A stretch of 64,000 nucleotides of DNA from the NCBI RefSeq assembly GCF_040050925.1, contig NZ_CP157390.1:1736001-1800000 (forward strand), read 5' to 3'. Within the stretch, counting starts at the first letter, position 1. Every line of letters begins with the position of its first letter. Origin of the DNA: Leifsonia sp. NPDC080035. Lineage in GTDB: Bacteria; Actinomycetota; Actinomycetes; Actinomycetales; Microbacteriaceae. The notes under the pieces were generated by a model. It did no database searches, was not told the origin of the DNA, and saw only the letters and a program-made list of their open reading frames with translations. The position numbers were made by a program, and so were the translations under genes. Positions 7,654-15,854 of the stretch are shown here, piece after piece.

Positions 7654-8604
7654 GTGGAGAAGATCATCCTGGACTGCGACCCCGGCCACGACGACGCGAT
7701 CGCGCTGCTGCTCGCGCACGGCAACCCCGACATCGACCTGCTGGCGGTCACCACCGTCGCAGGCAACCAGACCCTGGAGAAGGTCACGCGCAACGCGCTG
7801 GCCGTCGCGACGGTCGCCGGCATCGCCGGCATCCCGTTCGCGGCGGGCGCCGACCGGCCGCTGGTGCGACCGGTCGAGATCGCCCCGGACATCCATGGCG
7901 AGTCCGGCCTCGACGGCCCGGTGCTGCCGGACGCGTCCTTCGCGCTCGACCAGCGGCACGCCGTCGACCTCATCATCGACACCGTCATGGCGCACGAGCC
8001 GGGAACGGTCACCATCGTGCCGACCGGCGCCCTCACCAACATCGCCCTCGCCGTGCGCCGGGAGCCGCGCATCGTCGAACGGGTGAAGCAGGTCGTCCTG
8101 ATGGGCGGCGGCGTGCACGTCGGCAACTGGAGCCCGGTCGCCGAGTTCAACATCGTGATCGACCCGGAGGCGGCCGACATCGTCTTCAGCGCCGGGTGGA
8201 AGGTCGTGATGGTCGGGCTCGACCTCACCCACCAGGCGCTCGCGACTCCGGAGGTCGCCGAGCGCATCGCCGCCGTCGGCACCGGCCCCGCGCGGTTCGT
8301 CGGCGAGCTGCTGGAGTTCTTCGGCCGCACCTACGCCGACGTTCAGGGCTTCGACAGCCCGCCGGTCCACGACCCCTGCGCCGTCGCGTACGTCATCGAC
8401 CCGACCATCGTGCGCGCCGAGCGGATGCCGATCGCGATCGAGACCCAGGGCCGCCTGACCACCGGGATGACCGTGGCCGACCGCCGCACGCCCGCCCCCG
8501 AGGACTGCCCCACCTGGGCCGCTCTCGAACTCGACCACGAGCGCTTCTGGGGTCTCGTCGTCGACGCCCTCGAGCGCATCGGCGAGCCGGAGGTGCGGGC
8601 ATGA
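7654..8604 (+). CDS. Inosine-uridine-preferring nucleoside hydrolase family protein
   Basis: The 316-residue protein starts with the calcium-binding Asp cluster 'LDCDPGHDDAIALLL' (D7, D9, D13, D14), the signature of ribonucleoside hydrolases. It also has 'VPTGALTNIALAV', 'VVLMGGGVHVGNWSPVAEFNIVIDPEAADIVF' and the late 'HDPCAVAYVIDPT' with its catalytic His and Asp. It hydrolyses the N-glycosidic bond of nucleosides to free base and ribose in the cytosol. The GTG start has GGAGG upstream. It is first in an operon with an MFS transporter and a ribokinase, which makes ribonucleosides the likely substrates. Base preference is unknown. Confidence 0.92.
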   Translation: MEKIILDCDPGHDDAIALLLAHGNPDIDLLAVTTVAGNQTLEKVTRNALAVATVAGIAGIPFAAGADRPLVRPVEIAPDIHGESGLDGPVLPDASFALDQRHAVDLIIDTVMAHEPGTVTIVPTGALTNIALAVRREPRIVERVKQVVLMGGGVHVGNWSPVAEFNIVIDPEAADIVFSAGWKVVMVGLDLTHQALATPEVAERIAAVGTGPARFVGELLEFFGRTYADVQGFDSPPVHDPCAVAYVIDPTIVRAERMPIAIETQGRLTTGMTVADRRTPAPEDCPTWAALELDHERFWGLVVDALERIGEPEVRA

Positions 8605-10073
8605 GCGCGCCGTCCACCGCCTCGACCGGCTCGACGCCCACGGCCGGTGCCGGGAACGCCGACGGAACCGGCCGCTCCGGCCGTCCCGTGCGCATCGCCG
8701 CCCTGACCGCCGCGCTGCTCGCCGCCTGCGTCGCCTTCCAGCTGAACGCCAGCATGCTGAGCCCCGTGCTTGTCACGATGGCGCACGAGCTGCACACCGA
8801 CGACGCCACCATCGGCCTCTCGCAGACGCTCTTCTTCACCGTCGCCGCGCTGTTCTCGCTGTTCCTGCCGCGGCTCAGCGACATCCTCGGCCGCAAGCGC
8901 GTCCTCATCGGGATGCTCGTGGTCATGCTCGCGGGCAGCGTCATCGCCGCGCTCGCCCTGAACGTCGGGATGCTGTTCGCAGGCCGCATCGTGCAGGGCG
9001 TCGCCGGGCCCGTCGTCCCGATCTGCCTGCTGATGCTGCGCTCCGAGATCAGCGACCCGCGCCGCTACGGCGCCGCGATGGGCCTGCTCACCGCGGTGAA
9101 CGGCGGCATCGCCGGCGTCGACGCGATCGCGGGCGGCTGGCTCGCCACCACCTTCGGCTTCCGCTCGGTGTTCTGGGCGATCGCCTTCGTCACCGTGATC
9201 GCGGTCGTCATGCTCGCCGCCTGGGGCGTGGAGTCCCGGCCGTCCGCCGGGGTGCGGATGGACTGGTGGGGAGTGCTCCCGCTCGTCGTGTCCATCGGCG
9301 CGCTGCTGACCGGTCTCAACGAGGCCGGCCGCCTCGCCGCAGCGAACTGGGTGCTCGTGATCGTGTCGCTCGCGGTCGCCGTGCTCGCCTTCGCCACGTT
9401 CTGGGCAGTCGAGAACCGGGTGCGCGAGCCGCTCGTCCCGACCCCGCTGCTGCGCCGCCGCGCGACCTGGGCGCTGCTGCTGACGACGCTCCTGACGATG
9501 ACCGGCGTCTTCGCGGTCGTGAACGGTCTCGTCACCTCGCTCGCCCAGAACGCGGATGCCGGCTTCGGGATGGCCCCCGACCTCGCCTCCCTCGCCTTCC
9601 TCACCCCGTACGCGCTTGTCGGCTGGCTGGTCGGCCCGCTCGCCGGGCGTCTCGCGCCGTCGCTCGGCTACCGCCGCATCCTGCGGATCGGCCTCGGCGG
9701 CAGCGTGCTCGCGACCGTGGTGATGGCGTTCGTCGGCATTCACTCGCTCCCCGTGCTCATCGCGACCACGGTGCTGCTCGGCATCACCTACGCCGGCATC
9801 GCGAACATCGTCCTGAACGGCCTCGGTGTCGTGCTGTCGCCCTCGGAGAACCCCGGCTTCCTGCCTGGCCTCAACGCGGGCGCGTTCAACCTCGGCGCCG
9901 GCCTCAGCTTCGCGCTGCTCCCCGCGCTGCAGGTGGCGACCGGCGCTCCGGCGTCGTCGACCACGGGATACTCGGCCGGGATGCTGCTCGGCGCCGCCAT
10001 CACGGCGGTCGCCTTCGCGGTGTCCTTCCTCATCCCGCGCCCGGCGTCGGCCGAGATCGGCGCGGACCGGTGA
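8601..10073 (+). CDS. MFS transporter, probable nucleoside importer
   Basis: The 490-residue protein has a Ser/Thr/Gly-rich cytosolic N-terminus of about 35 residues, then 12-14 hydrophobic helices. MFS landmarks include 'LFLPRLSDILGRKRVLIGMLVV' (the loop 2-3 motif) and 'GRIVQGVAGPVVPICLLMLRSE'. The ATG overlaps the hydrolase stop (ATGA) and the stop overlaps the ribokinase GTG. The drug-exporter-like family alone does not predict import. Placement between a nucleoside hydrolase and a ribokinase makes nucleoside uptake the best guess. Confidence 0.85.
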   Translation: MSAPSTASTGSTPTAGAGNADGTGRSGRPVRIAALTAALLAACVAFQLNASMLSPVLVTMAHELHTDDATIGLSQTLFFTVAALFSLFLPRLSDILGRKRVLIGMLVVMLAGSVIAALALNVGMLFAGRIVQGVAGPVVPICLLMLRSEISDPRRYGAAMGLLTAVNGGIAGVDAIAGGWLATTFGFRSVFWAIAFVTVIAVVMLAAWGVESRPSAGVRMDWWGVLPLVVSIGALLTGLNEAGRLAAANWVLVIVSLAVAVLAFATFWAVENRVREPLVPTPLLRRRATWALLLTTLLTMTGVFAVVNGLVTSLAQNADAGFGMAPDLASLAFLTPYALVGWLVGPLAGRLAPSLGYRRILRIGLGGSVLATVVMAFVGIHSLPVLIATTVLLGITYAGIANIVLNGLGVVLSPSENPGFLPGLNAGAFNLGAGLSFALLPALQVATGAPASSTTGYSAGMLLGAAITAVAFAVSFLIPRPASAEIGADR

Positions 10074-10984
10074 CCGGCCGCATCCTCGTGGTCGGCTCGC
10101 TGAACGCCGACCTGGTCGTGCGGACCGAGCGCTTCCCGCGGGCGGGCGAGACCGTCTCCGGCGGCGACCTCAGCATCGGCGCCGGGGGGAAGGGCGCGAA
10201 CCAGGCGGTCGCTGCCGGCCGGCTCGGCGGCGACGTCTCGCTGGTGGGCGCCGTGGGAGCGGACGCCAACGGTGAGCTGCTGCGCGCGGCGGTCTCCGAC
10301 GCCGGCGTGGACATCGCGACCGTCTCGGTGCGCGACGGCGTCGCAACGGGCACCGCGCTGATCACGGTCGCCGCGGACGGCGAGAACACCATCGTGGTCT
10401 CCGCCGGCGCGAACGCGACGCTCGCACCGGCCGACCTGACCGACGACGCGCTCGCGGGCGCCGCGGTGCTCGGGCTGTGCCTGGAGGTGCCGGTGGCGAC
10501 CGTCCGGGACGCGGCGGAGCGCGGTCGCGCGGCCGGGGTGACCGTGCTGCTCAATCCGTCCCCGTTCGGCCCGGCGGCGCGCGAACTGGCGCCGCTCGCG
10601 GACGTGCTCCTCGTCAACGAGGGGGAGGCGGAGGCGCTGCTCGGCGTGGTGGAGGGCGCGGTCGCGTCCGATCCCTCCGCCGTCCGCGACGGCTTCGCCG
10701 CTCTCGGCGTGCGCCGCGCGGTCGTGACCCGGGGCGGCGACGGCTGCCTGGTGGTGGATGGGGATGCGGAGCCCGCGCACATCCCGGCCGTGCGGATCAC
10801 CCCGGTGGACACCACCGGCGCAGGCGACGCCTTCATGGGCGCCCTGCTGCTCCGCCTTGCGGACGGTGACGACCTACTCGCCGCCGCGCGTTTCGCGGCA
10901 GGAGTCGGCGCGTTCGCCGCCTCGCGCCCCGGCGCCCAGGCCTCGTACCCGACCGCCGCCGAGCTCCGAGCCTTCCGCGCGTAG
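10070..10984 (+). CDS. rbsK: Ribokinase (PfkB family)
   Basis: The 304-residue PfkB sugar kinase has N-terminal 'VVGSLNADLVVRTERFPRAGET', the substrate-lid signature 'GAGGKGANQAVAAGRLGG', and the catalytic motif 'DTTGAGDAFMGALL' (catalytic Asp about residue 252). 'NADLV' and 'GGKGANQA' are typical of ribokinases. It phosphorylates the ribose released by the nucleoside hydrolase to ribose 5-phosphate. The GTG overlaps the transporter stop. It ends the operon and is followed by a strong compound hairpin. Confidence 0.9.
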   Translation: MTGRILVVGSLNADLVVRTERFPRAGETVSGGDLSIGAGGKGANQAVAAGRLGGDVSLVGAVGADANGELLRAAVSDAGVDIATVSVRDGVATGTALITVAADGENTIVVSAGANATLAPADLTDDALAGAAVLGLCLEVPVATVRDAAERGRAAGVTVLLNPSPFGPAARELAPLADVLLVNEGEAEALLGVVEGAVASDPSAVRDGFAALGVRRAVVTRGGDGCLVVDGDAEPAHIPAVRITPVDTTGAGDAFMGALLLRLADGDDLLAAARFAAGVGAFAASRPGAQASYPTAAELRAFRA

Positions 10985-11028
10985 CCCGCCCCTTCGTGGG
11001 CAACCGTTTCCCGCACGAGCAGTGCCGT

Positions 11029-11102
11029 CAACGTGCCCCTCGATCCCGAGGGGCACGTTGTTGTCGCTTTTGGCCCCGAAAAGTGACAACGACGTGCCCT
11101 TC
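11029..11102. repeat. Compound palindrome of family A, likely bidirectional terminator
   Basis: A perfect 14-bp stem with a 4-nt loop (arms 11029-11042 and 11047-11060, CAACGTGCCCCTCG and its complement) is followed by a third arm (11079-11102). The middle arm plus its extension (GTTGTTGTCGCTTTT) can pair with either neighbour, so two alternative hairpins are possible. It sits between converging genes. A close relative lies at 57999-58053. Confidence 0.8.
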
Positions 11103-11133
11103 GGGGCTCGGTGGACGGGCGGCGCCGGGCGCG

Positions 11134-12156
11134 CTAGCTGCTCTGGCGGACGACGAGCTCGGTCGGGAGCAGCGTTACGCGCTCCACCGGCTCGCCCGCG
11201 AGGCGGCGCACCAGCACGCGCGCCATCGTCTCGCCCAGCCCGATCGAGGGCTGGTGCACCGTTGTCAGCGGCGGCGTTGCGGTGAGGCCGAAGTTGTCGT
11301 CGTCGAAGCCGACCACCGCGATGTCTTCGGGGATGCGCAGCCCCGCCTCGTGGATCGCCGAATACGCCCCGGCGGCCATCTGGTCGTTGGCCGCGAACAG
11401 GCCGTCGATCGGCCGGCCGGTGGCGAGCAGGCGACGCATCGCCTCCATGCCCGAGAGCGGGGAGAAGTCGCCGTACTCCACGAGGGAGTGGTCGAGCCCG
11501 TGCTCCTCCAGTGCGCGCCGCCAGCCGAGGTACCTATCGAGGCCGGCGGGCATGTCCTGCGGTCCGGTGATCAGCGCGATGGAGCGGCGCCCCCGCGCGA
11601 TGAGGTGCTCGGTGGCGCCGAACGACCCCGCGGCGTTGTCCACGTCGACGAAGAACGACTCGCCGCGTTCCTCGCTCACCGGCCGCCCGCCGAACACGAT
11701 CGGCAGGGTGGATCCAAGTTGCGCGTACGAGTGGTCGCCGGAGTGGTGGGAGACCACCAGCGCGCCGTCCACGTTGCCGCCCATCAGGTAGCGCCGGGTC
11801 TTGTCCGGGTTCGTCTCCGACGAGATCACCATGTTGAGCGTGTACTCGGTGTCGGCCAGGCTCAGCGCGACGCCCTGAACGATGGAGGCGAAGAACGGGT
11901 CCGCGAAGACCTTGGCCGTCGACTCCGGCACGACCAGCGCGATCACCTGCGTGCGGCGGGAGGCGAGTGAGCGCGCCGCGCGGTTGGGAACGTAGTTGAG
12001 GTCGGCGATCGCGCGCGTCACCGCATCCACGACCTCCGGGGTGACCTTCGTGGAGCCGTTCACCACGCGCGACACGGTGGCGCGCGAGACGCCCGCGCGT
12101 GCTGCCACCGCCTCGAGGGTGGGGACGGCGCGGCCGTCCACCTGCTCCGTGGTCAT
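11134..12156 (-). CDS. LacI-family regulator of beta-glucoside (CebR-like) module
   Basis: The 340-residue LacI protein has helix-turn-helix 'TLEAVAARAGVSRATVSRVVNGSTKVTPEVVDAV', hinge 'LNYVPNRAARSLASRRT' and a sugar-binding sensor ending 'PEDIAVVGFDDDNFGLTATPPLTTVHQP'. The ATG at 12156 has AGGAGAGG upstream. It lies at the 3' end of a beta-glucosidase/ABC importer cluster on the same strand. The importer promoter carries TGAGAGCGCTCTCA, close to the CebR/CelR operator TGGGAGCGCTCCCA known in Streptomyces and Thermobifida, so it probably represses that cluster until a beta-glucoside such as cellobiose is present. Confidence 0.88.
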   Translation of the reverse strand: MTTEQVDGRAVPTLEAVAARAGVSRATVSRVVNGSTKVTPEVVDAVTRAIADLNYVPNRAARSLASRRTQVIALVVPESTAKVFADPFFASIVQGVALSLADTEYTLNMVISSETNPDKTRRYLMGGNVDGALVVSHHSGDHSYAQLGSTLPIVFGGRPVSEERGESFFVDVDNAAGSFGATEHLIARGRRSIALITGPQDMPAGLDRYLGWRRALEEHGLDHSLVEYGDFSPLSGMEAMRRLLATGRPIDGLFAANDQMAAGAYSAIHEAGLRIPEDIAVVGFDDDNFGLTATPPLTTVHQPSIGLGETMARVLVRRLAGEPVERVTLLPTELVVRQSS

Positions 12157-12185
12157 GCGTTCCTCTCCTGGGTCCGAGTCACATG

Positions 12186-13640
12186 CTAGACGCGTGCCGA
12201 CGCAGGTCCAGCCGCCAGGGCCGCCTCGTCCGTGCGCGCGTCCGCGATGAGCCGCGCGAACGCCAGGCCGGAATCCTTCACGGTGCGCTGCTGCGTCTCG
12301 TAGTCGACCCGGACGATGCCGAACCGCTTCTCGTACCCCCACGCCCACTCGAAATTGTCGAGCAGCGACCACACGAAGTATCCGCGGACGTCGGCGCCGT
12401 CCGTGATCGCCTCGCGCACCGCATCCACGTGGGCGAGGATGTACGCCTCGCGCTCGGAGTCGTGGATGCGTCCGTCCTCGCTCACGACATCGTCGTAGGC
12501 GGCGCCGTTCTCCGTGATGTACAGCGGCGGGAGCGTCGGATACTCCGCGGTGAGCCGGACGAGCAGCGTGCGGAGCCCGCCCGGGTTCACCTCCCAGCCC
12601 ATCGCGGTCGTCGGCAGGTGGCGCGACGGGAACGTCACGAACTCGCTGCCGACGAACGGCGACGAGGTCGGCCGGTCGGTCGGCGTCAGCCCGGGGACGG
12701 CGTCGGCGGGGAGCGGGCGCCCGCTCACGTTGTCGTCGTGGTAGTGGTTCACCCCGAGGAAGTCGATCGGCTGCGCGATCGTGCGCAGGTCGGTGTCGTG
12801 CACCAGCTCCTCGAAGCGGTGCTCGCGCAGGTCCTCGAGCACGTCGGCGGGATAGGTGCCGAGCAGCAGCGGCTCCAGGTACATCCGGTTCCAGAGGCCG
12901 TCGATGCGTCGGGCCGCATCGAGATCCGCCGGGTCGGCCGGGTCGTCCGGGATCGCGTTCGTGAGGTTCAGCGTGATCCCGACCTTCAGGTCCCGCTGCT
13001 GCTCGGCGGCGAGCTCGCGAAGCGCGGCCGTCGCGAGTCCGTGGGCGAGGTGCTGGTGGTGGAGCGCGGCGAGGCCGGCGCGCGGCTCGCGCCTGCCCGG
13101 CGCGTGCTCACCGCCCGCGTAGCCGATCAGGGACGAGCACAGCGGCTCGTTGAAGGTCGTCCAGTGCGTGACGCGGTCGCCGAGGGCCTCGTAGACCGTC
13201 ACGGCGTAGTCGCGGAAGCGCGCGGCGGTGTCGCGGTTCGCCCAGCCGCCGTTCTCCTCCAGCGCCTGCGGCAGGTCCCAGTGGTAGAGCGTGAGCCAGG
13301 GCAGGATGTCCGCCTCCAGCAGCTCGTCGACCAGGCGCGAGTAGAAGTCGAGGCCGGCCGGGTTCGGGTCCCGGTCGCCCGGCTTGATGCGCGCCCAGGA
13401 GGTGGAGAACCGGTACGACTGCAGCCCGAGCTCCTTCATCAGGGCGACGTCCTGCGGCATCCGGTGGTAGTGGTCCACCGCCCGCTCCGGGGTGTCGCCG
13501 CCGGCGATCGCGTTCGGGACGCGGGCGAAGGCATCCCAGATGGAGTCCTCCTTGCCGCCCTCGTGGGCGGCGCCCTCGATCTGCGCGGCGGCCGTGGCCG
13601 AGCCCCAGAGGAAGCCTTCCGGCCAGCGGTTGTCGGTCAT
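12186..13640 (-). CDS. GH1 family beta-glucosidase
   Basis: The 484-residue glycoside hydrolase family 1 enzyme starts 'WPEGFLWGSATAAAQIEGA'. The acid/base Glu165 is in 'TTFNEP' and the nucleophile Glu377 in 'LYITENGA'; sugar-site residues 'HWDLPQ' and 'NFEWAWGYEKRFGIVRVD' are present. There is no signal peptide, so it acts in the cytosol on imported beta-glucosides. ATG 13640 is chosen because family members begin here and AAAGG precedes it. An upstream in-frame GTG at 13724 overlaps the permease stop and would add 28 residues of non-family sequence; the two start regions are an imperfect duplication. It is the last gene of the importer operon. Confidence 0.92.
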   Translation of the reverse strand: MTDNRWPEGFLWGSATAAAQIEGAAHEGGKEDSIWDAFARVPNAIAGGDTPERAVDHYHRMPQDVALMKELGLQSYRFSTSWARIKPGDRDPNPAGLDFYSRLVDELLEADILPWLTLYHWDLPQALEENGGWANRDTAARFRDYAVTVYEALGDRVTHWTTFNEPLCSSLIGYAGGEHAPGRREPRAGLAALHHQHLAHGLATAALRELAAEQQRDLKVGITLNLTNAIPDDPADPADLDAARRIDGLWNRMYLEPLLLGTYPADVLEDLREHRFEELVHDTDLRTIAQPIDFLGVNHYHDDNVSGRPLPADAVPGLTPTDRPTSSPFVGSEFVTFPSRHLPTTAMGWEVNPGGLRTLLVRLTAEYPTLPPLYITENGAAYDDVVSEDGRIHDSEREAYILAHVDAVREAITDGADVRGYFVWSLLDNFEWAWGYEKRFGIVRVDYETQQRTVKDSGLAFARLIADARTDEAALAAGPASARV

Positions 13641-13735
13641 TCTTAGCCTTTCACCGCGCCTTGACCGGCTGAGCCCGGAGGCTGCGGCAAAGCGCTGGGA
13701 GTCGTGATTGTCGGTCACGCTCACCCCTTCACCGC
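13630..13735. repeat. Imperfect direct repeat of start region before beta-glucosidase
   Basis: Plus positions 13630-13657 and 13708-13735 match at 23 of 28 bases. On the minus strand each contains GCGGTGAA followed by a GTG or ATG and ACCGACAA, that is, a permease-gene end plus a 'xTDN' start. The copies are 78 bp apart in the same frame, giving two alternative starts for the beta-glucosidase. Confidence 0.65.
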
Positions 13736-14605
13736 ACCCGCCATGATGCCGGAGACAAGCTGCCGGCCGGCGAGCACGAAGAGGATGAGCAGGGGGATGG
13801 TGGCGAGCACGGCGCCGGCGAGCACGATCGAGTAGTCCACGTACTTGGCGGACTGGAGCTGGCTGAGCGCGACCTGCAGCGTCGGGTTCTGCGGGGCGAC
13901 GAGCAGCGGCCAGAGGTAGTCCGTCCACGCGGTCATGAAGGTGAAGAGGCCGAGGATCGCCATCGCGGGACGCGCTGCGGGCACGCCGACGTGCCAGAAC
14001 GTGCGGATCATGTTGGCGCCGTCGACGCGCGCCGCCTCGATCAGCTCCTCGGGGATCACGTCGACCAGGTACTGCCGCATGAAGAACACGCCGAACGCCG
14101 TCACCAGCGTCGGGACGATGACCGCGCCGAGCGTGCCCGTCCAGCCGAACTGCTTCATCACCATGAACAGCGGGATGATGCCGAGCTGGGTCGGGACGGC
14201 GAGCGTCGCGATCACGAACACCATCAGGCCCTCGCGTCCGCGGAAGCGCAGCTTGGCGAACGCGTAGCCGGCGAGCGTGGAGAACGCGACGACGGAGACC
14301 GTGATCACCGTGGAGACGATGATCGAGTTGCCGAGCGCCTGCCAGAACGGCACGGTGTCGAGCACTTCGCCGACGTTCTTCCAGAATTGCCCGCCCGGCA
14401 GCAGCGGCGGCCAGGTGGAGGTGAGAACGGTGCTGTTGCTGGATCCTGCGACGAACGACCACCACAGCGGGTAGGCGCCGCCGATGAACAGGGCGAGCAG
14501 GATGCCGTAGGTGAGGAACCCGGGGCGGCGGTCGATGCCGAGCGCGCGGCGCTTGGGAGCGCGGGTGCGGGCGGGGCCCTGGGCCTTGGGCGCGGTGGCG
14601 GTCAT
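13721..14605 (-). CDS. Sugar ABC transporter permease, MalG/CebG type
   Basis: The 294-residue permease has about six membrane helices and the inner-loop EAA motif 'EELIEAARVDGANMIRTFWHVGVPAARPA', which docks the ATPase. The C-terminus 'RQLVSGIMAGAVKG' is characteristic of MalG-like subunits. Its ATG overlaps the stop of the partner permease (ATGA). No ATPase gene is in the cluster; CebEFG-type importers usually use a shared ATPase (MsiK) encoded elsewhere, which would explain the gap. Confidence 0.92.
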   Translation of the reverse strand: MTATAPKAQGPARTRAPKRRALGIDRRPGFLTYGILLALFIGGAYPLWWSFVAGSSNSTVLTSTWPPLLPGGQFWKNVGEVLDTVPFWQALGNSIIVSTVITVSVVAFSTLAGYAFAKLRFRGREGLMVFVIATLAVPTQLGIIPLFMVMKQFGWTGTLGAVIVPTLVTAFGVFFMRQYLVDVIPEELIEAARVDGANMIRTFWHVGVPAARPAMAILGLFTFMTAWTDYLWPLLVAPQNPTLQVALSQLQSAKYVDYSIVLAGAVLATIPLLILFVLAGRQLVSGIMAGAVKG

Positions 14606-15744
14606 ACGTTCTTCTCCTCGCTCGCCGCGGCCAGGACACGGGCGCCCTCGGCGCCGGCCTCCTCCGGTTCGGCGTCGGTCTCGGTGGCGGCGCCCGCTGC
14701 CGCCGCGGCTCCGGCGGGGACGGCGGCCGCACGGCTGCGGGCCAGCCGGCGCGCGGTGCGCTTGCGGTGGGCGCGGGCCTCGGTGGAGGCGATGCGGCGC
14801 GAGATGAGGAAGTTCAGCACGCCGAACAGCACGATGATGAGGAACAGCATCCAGGCGATCGCGGACGCCTTGCCGAAGTTCTGGCGGTTGAACGCCATGT
14901 CCCAGAGGTAGAGCACGGTCGTCTGGTACTGCCGTTGCGGTCCGCCGGGCACCGCACTCGAGGGGTTGAAGAGCTTCGGTTCCGTGAAGATCTGCAGGCC
15001 GCCGATGGTCGCCGTGATGATGACGAAGATCATGGTCGGCCGGATGCTCGGCAGCGTGATCGAGAAGAACCGGCGGAACTGGCCGGCGCCGTCGAGGGCG
15101 GCCGACTCGTGGATGTCGCGCGGCACCGCTTGCATGGCGGCGAGCAGGATGAGCGCGTTGTAGCCGGTCCAGCGCCAGTTGACCATCGTGGCGATCGCGA
15201 CGTGGGCGGGGAAGGTCTCCGTCTTCCACATCACCGGGTCGAGGCCGACGGCCTGGAGGATGTTGTTGATGAGCCCGTACTTCTCGTCGAACGCGCTCGA
15301 GAAGATCAGCGTGACGGCGACGGGGGTGACGACGTAGGGGAGCAGCACGCTCATCCGCCAGAAGGTCTTGGCGCGGATGTTCTGGTCGAGCATGGCCGCG
15401 ATGAAGACGGCGGCGATGAGCTGCGGGATGGCCGAGAGCAGGAAGATGCTCACCGTGTTGAAGAGCGAGTTCCAGAAGAACGGGTCTTTCAGCTCGGCCA
15501 GGTAGTTGGCGAAGCCGACCCACTCGCCGGGACCCGTGAGCAGGTTCCAGTTGTTCAGCGAGACGACGAACGTGTAGATGAGGGGGAAGAGGCCGACCAG
15601 TCCGAACAGGACGAAGAACGGGGCGACGTAGAAGTACGGGGATGCCTTCACGTCGAAACGGCTGAGCTTCTGCTTGAAGGTGAGCGCCCGGCGGTCGTCT
15701 CTACGCGTACGGCTGGCCGAGGGCGCGCGGGTCACGGTGGTCAT
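14602..15744 (-). CDS. Sugar ABC transporter permease, MalF/CebF type
   Basis: The 380-residue permease is the first of a MalFG-like pair. The helix bundle begins 'SPYFYVAPFFVLFGLVGLFPLIYTFVVSL', and the EAA region 'AVPRDIHESAALDGAGQFRRFFSITLPSIRPT' is clear. It has an unusual Ala/Arg-rich cytosolic tail of about 50 residues after the last helix, absent from most homologues. The ATG has GGAG upstream. It is separated from the binding-protein gene by a long palindrome that probably lowers its expression relative to that gene. Confidence 0.9.
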   Translation of the reverse strand: MTTVTRAPSASRTRRDDRRALTFKQKLSRFDVKASPYFYVAPFFVLFGLVGLFPLIYTFVVSLNNWNLLTGPGEWVGFANYLAELKDPFFWNSLFNTVSIFLLSAIPQLIAAVFIAAMLDQNIRAKTFWRMSVLLPYVVTPVAVTLIFSSAFDEKYGLINNILQAVGLDPVMWKTETFPAHVAIATMVNWRWTGYNALILLAAMQAVPRDIHESAALDGAGQFRRFFSITLPSIRPTMIFVIITATIGGLQIFTEPKLFNPSSAVPGGPQRQYQTTVLYLWDMAFNRQNFGKASAIAWMLFLIIVLFGVLNFLISRRIASTEARAHRKRTARRLARSRAAAVPAGAAAAAGAATETDAEPEEAGAEGARVLAAASEEKNV

Positions 15745-15774
15745 GCGTTTCTCCGGAGGTATCGGGTGAAGGCA

Positions 15775-15841
15775 GCCGCCGAGCACAGGATCCCTGCTCG
15801 ATCTCTACCGATCTCGCAGCAGGTTCCCTGTGCTCGGCGGC
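15775..15841. repeat. Family C palindrome between binding-protein and permease genes
   Basis: Outer arms GCCGCCGAGCACAGG (15775-15789) and its complement (ending 15841) enclose a second inverted pair (CCTGCT/AGCAGG). In ABC importer operons a hairpin at this place usually stabilises the binding-protein mRNA or ends part of the transcripts. The same outer arms recur at 53169-53232. Confidence 0.8.
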
Positions 15842-15854
15842 CGATGGTGAGGTG

